Assembly (NCBI RefSeq): GCF_001183965.1
Contig: NZ_LFZV01000001.1
Span: 507,287-571,286, forward strand
Direction of reading: 5' to 3'
Source of the DNA: Bacillus sp. FJAT-27916
GTDB taxonomy: Bacteria > Bacillota > Bacilli > Bacillales > Pradoshiaceae
DNA: 64,000 nt
The notes under the pieces are model-generated. The model did not search any database. It was not told the origin of the DNA and saw only the letters and a program-made list of their open reading frames with translations. A program made the translations under genes and the position numbers. This document shows, in pieces, positions 57,646-64,000 of the stretch (position 1 is the first letter of the stretch; every line of letters starts with the position of its first letter).

Positions 57646-58095
57646 ATGTATTTCGTCGATCGGGAAGCGATTGAGGATAAATTGCATTACTTGGTGAGAC
57701 AAATAGACTTATTTGAGGAAAAGGGAAGCTTTGATCAATCAGAATACGATCAATTGATTTTAGAGCGCCTCGCACATACAATGATTGATGCAGTCTTAGA
57801 TATAGGCAATGCCATGATTGATGGGTTTATCATGAGAGACCCGGGCAGCTATGAGGACATTATTGATATTTTAGTTGATGAGCAAGTGATTGATACAGAT
57901 ATGGAGACGCCATTTAAGGCCATGCTGCCGTTCAGAAAGATCCTTGTACAGGATTATACACATACCGAACATGGCGAATTGCTGGCTGCTGTCAGAGAGA
58001 ATCTTTCAGCCTTTAAGGCCTATCCGGAAAAGATTAGTGCTTATTTAGAGAAAGAGCTCGGAGTTGTAACCGCTTTTATCCCGCGGGAATCATAA
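57646..58095 (+). CDS. yutE: YutE, DUF86/HepT-like protein
   Basis: 149-residue helical protein of the DUF86/HepT-like family (MIDAVLDIGNAMID is the conserved core; FRKILVQDYTHTEH carries the R-x4-6-H/Y motif of HepT-like proteins). HepT members can be RNases paired with MNT nucleotidyltransferases, but no partner gene lies nearby, and chromosomal YutE is not known as a toxin. AAAGGAGGAG precedes the ATG at 57646. Confidence 0.82.
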   Translation: MYFVDREAIEDKLHYLVRQIDLFEEKGSFDQSEYDQLILERLAHTMIDAVLDIGNAMIDGFIMRDPGSYEDIIDILVDEQVIDTDMETPFKAMLPFRKILVQDYTHTEHGELLAAVRENLSAFKAYPEKISAYLEKELGVVTAFIPRES

Positions 58096-58116
58096 GCTTT
58101 TATGAATACTGGGTGG

Positions 58117-58147
58117 AGAGTCATTTCTTAGGAAGTGGCTCTTTTTA
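58117..58147 (+). terminator. terminator after yutE
   Basis: AGAGTCATTTC / GAAGTGGCTCT stem with two G-T pairs, a 4-base loop and five T. Confidence 0.65.
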
Positions 58148-58246
58148 GTCTGGAATCATAGTCTCCAAATAGAGGGAGGCTTACACTTTGGAGAGCATTG
58201 TGATAAAGTAATGGAGAAACTATTACGTCTGGAGAGAAATCTGCGT

Positions 58247-59011
58247 ATGAAAGAATACAAAGGCTACTTAATTGATTTAGATGGAACGATGTATAAAGGG
58301 ACTGAACGGATTCTAGAAGCGGTTCATTTTGTGCAAAACCTTCAAAAGAAGGGTATCCCTTATTTATTTGTTACGAATAACTCTTCACGCACACCGGAGC
58401 AGGTAGCGGAAAAACTGCGTGAATTTGAAATCCCGGCAACAGCTGAGCAAGTGTTCACGACGAGCATGGCGACAGCCAATTATATTGAAGAGAAGAAGCC
58501 AGATGCATCAGTCTATATCATTGGGGAAGACGGCATCATTGAGGCTTGCAGGAATAAAGGCTTTGCGTTCAAAAAGGAAGATGCTGACTTTGTTATTGTC
58601 GGGCTTGACCGCAGCGTAAACTATGAGAAGCTTTCTGTAGCTTGCCTGGCAGTCAGAAATGGAGCAACCTTTATTTCCACGAATGGAGATATCGCCATTC
58701 CAACTGAACGCGGACTGCTGCCAGGAAATGGATCCATCACATCTGTTGTAACCGTATCAACAAAAACGGAGCCAATCTTCATCGGTAAGCCGGAATCCAT
58801 TATTATGGAGCAGGCGATGAAGGTGCTTGGTGTTTCTAAAGAAGAAACCTTGATGGTCGGGGATAATTATGACACGGACATCATGGCTGGAATCAATGCC
58901 GGTGTTGATACATTACTTGTCCACACAGGCGTTACGACAAGACAGCATATGGAGATTCATGAGAAGAAGCCGACCTATGCGATTGATTCACTTGATGAGT
59001 GGAAGATTTAA
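58247..59011 (+). CDS. yutF: HAD-superfamily phosphatase YutF (NagD-like)
   Basis: 254-residue HAD hydrolase of the NagD/AraL branch. The nucleophile motif is DLDGTMYKG, motif II FVTNNSSRTPE, a cap insertion spans about 80-180, motif III is around IGKPES, and motif IV MVGDNYDTDIMAG. It dephosphorylates small phosphometabolites in the cytosol; the physiological substrate is uncertain. The ATG at 58247 follows GGAGAG by about 10 bases; an ATG at 58211 lacks a site. Confidence 0.85.
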   Translation: MKEYKGYLIDLDGTMYKGTERILEAVHFVQNLQKKGIPYLFVTNNSSRTPEQVAEKLREFEIPATAEQVFTTSMATANYIEEKKPDASVYIIGEDGIIEACRNKGFAFKKEDADFVIVGLDRSVNYEKLSVACLAVRNGATFISTNGDIAIPTERGLLPGNGSITSVVTVSTKTEPIFIGKPESIIMEQAMKVLGVSKEETLMVGDNYDTDIMAGINAGVDTLLVHTGVTTRQHMEIHEKKPTYAIDSLDEWKI

Positions 59012-59018
59012 GGTAATA

Positions 59019-59053
59019 AAAACGCACGAGAGCCTAAGCTTTCGTGCGTTTTC
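59019..59053 (+). terminator. yutF terminator, insertion site of the group II intron
   Basis: AAAACGCACGA / TCGTGCGTTTT stem with a 12-base loop, followed by C; the intron begins three bases later. Confidence 0.8.
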
Positions 59054-59055
59054 TT

Positions 59056-60954
59056 GTGCGCCCTGCATGGGCGAAAACTTGGTGGTGCAAGTCCACTACA
59101 GGCTTGGCAGTAGGAACTGTTAGCGAAAAGCAAGGTGGCTATCGTGAGGTAGTGGCTGAAGGAAGCTGGACGCAAACTCCTGAACTGACGAACAGAAACT
59201 AGATACAAGGCTGGCTTAGGTCGGATGAGTCTGCAAGACAAGACGAAGTCCAATACTGCCCGAAACCTATCCAGTAAATCTAGCAGTTACATGGGAGGAA
59301 AGTTTTCGCTCTTACCAGGGGAGGTCTTGTGAGGGTGCAGTGTGAGTAGAATGAGAACGAGCCAGCACAATCGAAGTGGTGACATCTCGATGAATCACAA
59401 GAAGTCAGCCGAAGTCATAGTAGTATCCCATCTGACAAGGATACGAAGGACGGAACAATAGTAATTTTGAGCATTTTAGGAGGTGTGGAAAGTGCGACAA
59501 TCGCAGAAAACAGGACAATCTGGCTATCGTCAGAGAGATAATGTGGAACATGAAGGGTATGACGAAGTGCGTAGCACTTTTCATGGTGAACAGAACAATC
59601 AAAATGGTGGATATCTGTTTGAGAGAATCCTATCAAGGGATAATCTCAATCTTGCTTACCTTCAAGTTGTCAGAAATAAAGGAGTGGCTGGAGTCGATGG
59701 CATGACATGCGAACAGTTACTTCCGTACTTGAAGGAACATCGGGAGGAATTACTAGCGCAACTCCGAGATGGAACATATAAACCTTCTCCCGTCTTACGG
59801 GTAGAAATCCCGAAATCTAATGGAGGAAAGCGTAAACTAGGTATTCCAACCGTCATCGACCGAATGCTTCAACAAGCTATCAATCAAGTCTTACAACCAT
59901 TATTTGAACCGACCTTTTCGGATAATAGCTTTGGGTTTCGTCCAAAACGTAGTGCTCATGATGCCATTAGAAGAGCACAGACGTACTACAAAGAAGGGTA
60001 TAGATACGTAGTAGACATTGATATGAAAGCTTATTTTGATACGGTGAATCATGACAAACTTATGTACTTTATCGAGAGAAAGGTAACGGATAAGCGTGTC
60101 CTACGACTGATTCGTTTATACCTTCAGAGTGGCATCATGACAAATGGGCTGGTTGAGCGATCGGAGAAAGGAACACCGCAAGGTGGAAACCTATCCCCAT
60201 TACTCAGTAATATCTAACTTAATGAATTTGACCAGCTTTTAGAGAAGCGCGGACACAAGTTTGTGCGTTACGCGGATGACTGTAACATCTACGTGAAGAG
60301 CCGACGTGCAACGCAACGAGTGATGAACAAGGCCATTGACTATCTTGAAGGGACATTAAAGCTCACCGTTAATCGTGAAAAAAGTGCCGTAGGCAGTCCG
60401 TTGAAACGAAAGTTTCTGGGATTCTGTCTGCTTACGACAAAAACGGGGGTCAAAATTCGTCCTCATAATAAGGTGAAAGTATCGGTAAAAGCAAAGCTGA
60501 AGAAAATCACAAAGCGTAACCGGGGAAGAAGCCTTGAAATCATTCTAAAGGAAATCCGTCAGCTTATGACTGGTTGGCTAAACTACTATGGTATTAGCGC
60601 AATGAAAGGGTTTATGAATGAATTGAATGGATGGTTGAAGCGAAGAATCAGACAATATATCTGGAAACAATGGAAATATCCACGAACAAGAAGGAAAAAT
60701 CTGATTCAATTGGGTATCGAAAAGCAAAAGGCTTATGAATGGTCGAACACTCGGAAGAGTTATTGGTGTATCTCCAAGAGTTACGTCCTTCATCGGTCCT
60801 TAACAGATAAAGAGCTGGCACGTCACGGATATGAAGACATATCTGTGAAATACCAGCTCATTCACTCAAGCTATTGAACCGCCGTATACGGGTCCGTACG
60901 TACGGTGGTGGGAGAGGGGCGGAAATTCAAGTGAATTTCCCCTCTACTCGATTA
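59056..60954 (+). mobile_element. group II intron with reverse transcriptase ORF
   Basis: The 5' end GTGCGCCCTGCATGGGCG is the conserved intron start. A structured 430-bp leader (AACTTGGTGGTGCAAGTCC etc.) precedes the maturase. The 3' end has a domain V-like GAACCGCCGTATACGG..GTACGGTGGTG hairpin and a domain VI hairpin (GAGGGGCGGAAATTC / GAATTTCCCCTC) with CTACTCGATTAT. Placement right behind a terminator hairpin is the habit of group IIC introns, though the class was not proven. It lies between convergent yutF and yutG. Confidence 0.85.
59492..60877 (+). pseudogene. ltrA: group II intron reverse transcriptase/maturase with in-frame stop
   Basis: 462 codons in one frame, interrupted only by TAA at 60215-60217 after GTPQGGNLSPLLSNI. 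The next codons (LNEFDQLLEKRGHKFVRYADD) continue the RT domain in the same frame. RT motifs RNKGVAGVDGM, SFGFRPKRSAHDAI, VVDIDMKAYFDTVNHD and the catalytic YADD (now after the stop) are present, with a maturase (GIIM-like) C-terminus from about residue 320. The stop separates the fingers from the YADD site, so the enzyme should be inactive unless read through. The start is GTG at 59492, 8 bases after AGGAGG. Confidence 0.85.
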
Positions 60955-60963
60955 TAGATCCGC

Positions 60964-61461
60964 TTAGTCCAGGTTTTCCGCCCGGTGTGCGAGTCTGCTT
61001 GAAGCTGCTGCGGCAATCGCTCCAACAATATCATCAAGGAAGGTGTGGCACTCCCCGCTTGTCTTATCATTCAGTCGCTGTAGAATGCCGGGCTTTTGTT
61101 TATCGATAAATCCGTAATTAGTAAATCCAATAGACCCATATACATTGACGATTGAGAAGGCGAGGATTTCATCAACCCCATATAGCCCTTCATCTGTCTT
61201 AATGATGGATTGCAGCGGTTCTTCAAGCAATCCCTTTTCAGAAAGTAAATCCAGCTGAATTCCTGTCAAAATGGCATTTTGGACCTCTCGTTTTGACAAT
61301 ACCCGTTCCACATTAGCAATGCACTCATCCAGCTGTAAGTTAGAATGATATTTATGCTGCAGATACATGACTAATTCGCCGATTTCCTTCACGCTGACAC
61401 CGCGATCGCTTAGCCACTGCCGAGCTGTTTTTTCCGTCATTTCGATAGGCTTTCCTTTCAT
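60964..61461 (-). CDS. yutG: phosphatidylglycerophosphatase A-related protein YutG
   Basis: 165-residue protein of the PgpA family, which dephosphorylates phosphatidylglycerophosphate in E. coli. ECHTFLDDIVGAIAAAASSRLAH and TDEGLYGVDEILAFSIVNVYGSIGFTNYG are the conserved blocks with acidic metal ligands. The Bacillus form lacks the strongly hydrophobic helices of E. coli PgpA and may be soluble. The start is taken at 61461 (MKGKPIEM) after GGTGG; an ATG at 61482 has no site. Its stop lies 10 bp from the intron end. Confidence 0.85.
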   Translation of the reverse strand: MKGKPIEMTEKTARQWLSDRGVSVKEIGELVMYLQHKYHSNLQLDECIANVERVLSKREVQNAILTGIQLDLLSEKGLLEEPLQSIIKTDEGLYGVDEILAFSIVNVYGSIGFTNYGFIDKQKPGILQRLNDKTSGECHTFLDDIVGAIAAAASSRLAHRAENLD

Positions 61462-61632
61462 CTTTCCACCGTCTTCCATCATATTATGAATTGTTTTTAT
61501 GCAATCCTTTACCTAATAGCTGTACGTATACAATCTATTCTGCCCGAAAGACCGTCATTTACCATATATCTCTTTGTCGAATCATATAGTGAATTAGAGA
61601 TGCACCGTTAGTATTGGAAAGGAGATAAGAAG

Positions 61633-62646
61633 ATGGATCATGATTCGATTTATACTCATTACGGCTTGTCGGTAGAAAATGAGGTCAAAGCCGGTTCCGT
61701 TCATTTATTTAAGAGTGGAATGCAGTCGTTCTTGTATTATGCGGCAACAGGCGATGAACGAGAAATGGATGAACAATATTATATGGCACACCATTTAAAT
61801 GAACAGGGTGAGCCAGGGGTTTGGCTGCCAATCATGAATCGCGAGCAAAGTATATTAACAGCTGGCCCTGATCAGCAACCGTATATTGTTTGTATGCTGG
61901 GCTCTGTCCTTCCTGATATTTACGAACCAGGTAAAGCTCTCGCCATTTTCCATTATAGAGGCCGTACTATTCAGACGCGCATGGACCAGTCCAGCCGCAT
62001 GGGCAAATGGAAGCAAATGTGGGAGACCCGAATTGACCAATTGGAAAAGGTGTGGAGAGATAAGCTCTTGAGCAAGCCCCAGAATGATTTCGAGAAATTA
62101 TTTATAGATTCCTATCCATATTATGCAGGTCTTACAGAAAATGCTATTCAATATTTAGTCGACACCGAGCTTGATGATGACCCTGAATTGATGGACGGCG
62201 GGACGATTTGCCACACGCGTTACACACCGGAAACATGGGGGAAGAACACGGTTGGAAAGGTGCCGAAGGATTGGGTTTTTGACCATGGGGCGAGAGATAT
62301 AGCTGAGTATGTCCGTATGTGTTTCCTCGATCAGCCAAATACGTATCATCAAGGAGTCATTCGTTTTTTGCGGCAATACCAATCAATCGCTCCATTCTCA
62401 ACCTTTACAGCTAAAATGACCTATGCAAGATTGCTTCTCCCGATTCATTATTTCGAGACGATTGAAACGTATTATTTCATCCGTTCGGAAGGAGAGAAAG
62501 CAAAGCTTGAGGAGCGGCTGGGTCAGTACACAAAGCAATCAAGCCTATATGAACGGATGCTTCATGAGTGGTATGAAATGGCGGGGATTCCTAAAGGAAA
62601 CAGCAGGATGTCTGTACCAGAATGGATTCAGAGTAAACAAAAATAA
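61633..62646 (+). CDS. yutH: spore coat-associated protein YutH
   Basis: 337-residue protein of the YutH/CotS family, which has an aminoglycoside-phosphotransferase-like (kinase) fold and is found in spore coat. YutH members lack several kinase residues. Recognisable parts are FLYYAATGDEREMDEQY, LAIFHYRGRT and CHTRYTPETWGK. AAAGGAGATAAG precedes the ATG. Order yutG-yutH-hom equals B. subtilis. Confidence 0.82.
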   Translation: MDHDSIYTHYGLSVENEVKAGSVHLFKSGMQSFLYYAATGDEREMDEQYYMAHHLNEQGEPGVWLPIMNREQSILTAGPDQQPYIVCMLGSVLPDIYEPGKALAIFHYRGRTIQTRMDQSSRMGKWKQMWETRIDQLEKVWRDKLLSKPQNDFEKLFIDSYPYYAGLTENAIQYLVDTELDDDPELMDGGTICHTRYTPETWGKNTVGKVPKDWVFDHGARDIAEYVRMCFLDQPNTYHQGVIRFLRQYQSIAPFSTFTAKMTYARLLLPIHYFETIETYYFIRSEGEKAKLEERLGQYTKQSSLYERMLHEWYEMAGIPKGNSRMSVPEWIQSKQK

Positions 62647-62712
62647 TATTTGAATATTTGAACAAATTAGAATAAAGAGGTAAGATTGATTTTATTCCAA
62701 TAAAGATTTAGG

Positions 62713-62741
62713 TTGGCACATTGGTAGAAATCATCTATAAT
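62713..62741 (+). promoter_or_regulatory. sigma-A promoter of hom
   Basis: TTGGCA, 17 bp, TATAAT, about 58 bases before the hom start. Confidence 0.75.
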
Positions 62742-62798
62742 GTCCATTATAGGTAAACAAATGTCCGTAATATGTGGACATCGTGAGGGGGAGTATGG

Positions 62799-64000
62799 GT
62801 GAAGCCGATTTCAATAGGATTATTAGGGCTTGGTACAGTAGGAACAGGGGTTGTGAAAATCATTACCAATCATCAGGATAAACTGATGCATCAGGTTGGA
62901 TGCCCTGTGGAAATCAAAAAAATCCTTGTAAAAGATCTTGTAAAAGAGCGAGAGATCATGCTTCCAAGCGGAATGCTGACGACTTCGAGCGATGAGATTA
63001 TCCATGATCCAGAAATAGATGTCATCATTGAAGTGATTGGCGGTGTGGAGGAGACACGGGATCTGCTTCTTCAAGCTTTGGAGAACAAAAAACATGTTGT
63101 TACAGCAAATAAGGACTTGATGGCTGTTTATGGACCAGAGCTTTTAAATGTAGCATCCAATAATGGCTGTGACCTCTTTTACGAGGCTAGTGTAGCCGGC
63201 GGCATTCCTATCCTGCGCGGGCTGGTGGACGGGCTCGCCTCTGACCGGATTACGAAGATGATGGGTATAGTGAATGGAACAACGAATTACATCTTGACAA
63301 AGATGTGCAAGGAGAAGCTCTCCTATGAAGATGCGCTGAAGAAAGCACAGGAGCTTGGCTTTGCGGAAACTGATCCAACTGCAGATGTCGGCGGACTGGA
63401 TGCTGCACGGAAGATGGCGATTCTAGCGACTCTTGGGTTCTCCATGACCATCGATTTGGATGACGTAAAGGTGCAGGGGATTACGGGTGTATCAGATGAG
63501 GACTTGACCTTCAGCCAAAAGCTTGGATATACAATGAAGCTGATTGGTCTTGCTCAGAGATGCGAGGAGGATAAAGTGGAGGTCAGCGTTGAGCCGACCC
63601 TGCTTCCGGTCGATCATCCGCTGGCGATGGTGAATGATGAATATAATGCTGTCTATGTGTATGGTGAAGCGGTAGGAGAAACGATGTTTTATGGGCCTGG
63701 GGCTGGGAGCCTTCCGACCGCAACAGCTGTTGTCAGCGATTTAGTCGCTGTCATGAAGAATATGCGTCTCGGTGTCAATGGAAGCAGTGCTGTACTTCCG
63801 CAATTTCCGAAGAAGTTGAAAACAGATGAAGAGATTCGGGGCAAGCATTTTCTCCGCTTGCGTGTGAAGGATGAGATTGGTGTCTTTGCCCAAATCACAT
63901 CGATATTCGCAGAAGACGGAATCAGCTTTGAGAAAATCATGCAGCTGCCAATCAAGGAGGAGCAGGCATCAGAGATTGTCTTGATCTCTCATGATGCTCC
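62799..64000 (+). CDS. hom: homoserine dehydrogenase (C-terminus beyond the window)
   Basis: First 400 residues of homoserine dehydrogenase, which reduces aspartate semialdehyde to homoserine for threonine and methionine synthesis. The NAD(P) fold has ISIGLLGLGTVGTGVV; the catalytic part has GGIPILRGL, MGIVNGTTNYIL and the signature GFAETDPTADVGGLDAARK with the active-site lysine. A C-terminal ACT domain starts near 350 (LRLRVKDEIGVFAQITSIFAE). The start is GTG at 62799 after GAGGGGGAG. It probably heads hom-thrC-thrB. Confidence 0.93.
   Translation, partial: MKPISIGLLGLGTVGTGVVKIITNHQDKLMHQVGCPVEIKKILVKDLVKEREIMLPSGMLTTSSDEIIHDPEIDVIIEVIGGVEETRDLLLQALENKKHVVTANKDLMAVYGPELLNVASNNGCDLFYEASVAGGIPILRGLVDGLASDRITKMMGIVNGTTNYILTKMCKEKLSYEDALKKAQELGFAETDPTADVGGLDAARKMAILATLGFSMTIDLDDVKVQGITGVSDEDLTFSQKLGYTMKLIGLAQRCEEDKVEVSVEPTLLPVDHPLAMVNDEYNAVYVYGEAVGETMFYGPGAGSLPTATAVVSDLVAVMKNMRLGVNGSSAVLPQFPKKLKTDEEIRGKHFLRLRVKDEIGVFAQITSIFAEDGISFEKIMQLPIKEEQASEIVLISHDA

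Noticed and set aside
57646-58095. HepT/MNT toxin-antitoxin system at yutE
   Set aside because: No nucleotidyltransferase partner nearby, and the gene lies in a conserved housekeeping order.

Overview
The window looks like chromosomal DNA of a moderate-to-low-GC, endospore-forming Bacillaceae (Firmicutes). Strong AGGAGG-type ribosome sites, frequent TTG and GTG starts, SAM (S-box) riboswitches, U-tract terminators and sporulation genes (yunB, lytH, yutC, yutH) all point that way. Gene order matches Bacillus subtilis in three blocks: yuzL-fadNAE-yusI-gcvH-yusF-yusE-metNPQ-sufCDSUB, yunFEDCB-lytH, and yutCDEFGH-hom. Between these blocks lie accessory segments that give the strain its character.

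Layout. 1-5.8 kb: 5' part of helD (reverse), an acyl-CoA thioesterase, an MBL-fold hydrolase, rodA and a membrane PAS/degenerate-GGDEF protein. 5.9-12.9 kb: an arginine deiminase island with a Crp/Fnr-type ArcR-like regulator, a small membrane protein, argR preceded by a short leader ORF, and arcA-arcB-arcD-arcC. Upstream of arcA are a perfect TGTGA-N6-TCACA box at -41.5 and a cre-like site. 12.9-20.5 kb: fatty-acid beta-oxidation (fadNAE), yusI, gcvH, yusF and yusE. 20.5-25 kb: metY and metNPQ, each behind its own SAM riboswitch. 25.2-30.9 kb: a small ORF with an apparent ATT start, then sufCDSUB for Fe-S cluster assembly.

31-37.4 kb: a CueP-like copper lipoprotein; a D-lactate dehydrogenase broken by one missing base, next to an AEC transporter; a cytochrome c-551 lipoprotein; and adhE. 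Two more perfect TGTGA-N6-TCACA boxes lie here, so the arginine deiminase and fermentation genes look like one local oxygen-limitation regulon.

37.5-46.4 kb is the most unusual region. It is a variant of the Mn(II)-oxidising mnx locus: a MnxG-type multicopper oxidase of about 1,223 residues made of three tandem repeats, two small MnxE/MnxF-like proteins directly upstream, a CopC-CopD copper importer, and three further small proteins that look like relatives built on short beta-barrel modules. Candidate sigma-K-like -10 elements suggest expression in the sporulating mother cell.

46.4-64 kb: conserved yun/yut genes interrupted by mobile DNA. There is a degraded 3' end of a group II intron, an intact ISL3-type element with an 8-T target duplication in a terminator, and a group II intron behind the yutF terminator whose reverse transcriptase carries an in-frame stop. 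The window ends inside hom (homoserine dehydrogenase). I saw no tRNA, rRNA or CRISPR array.
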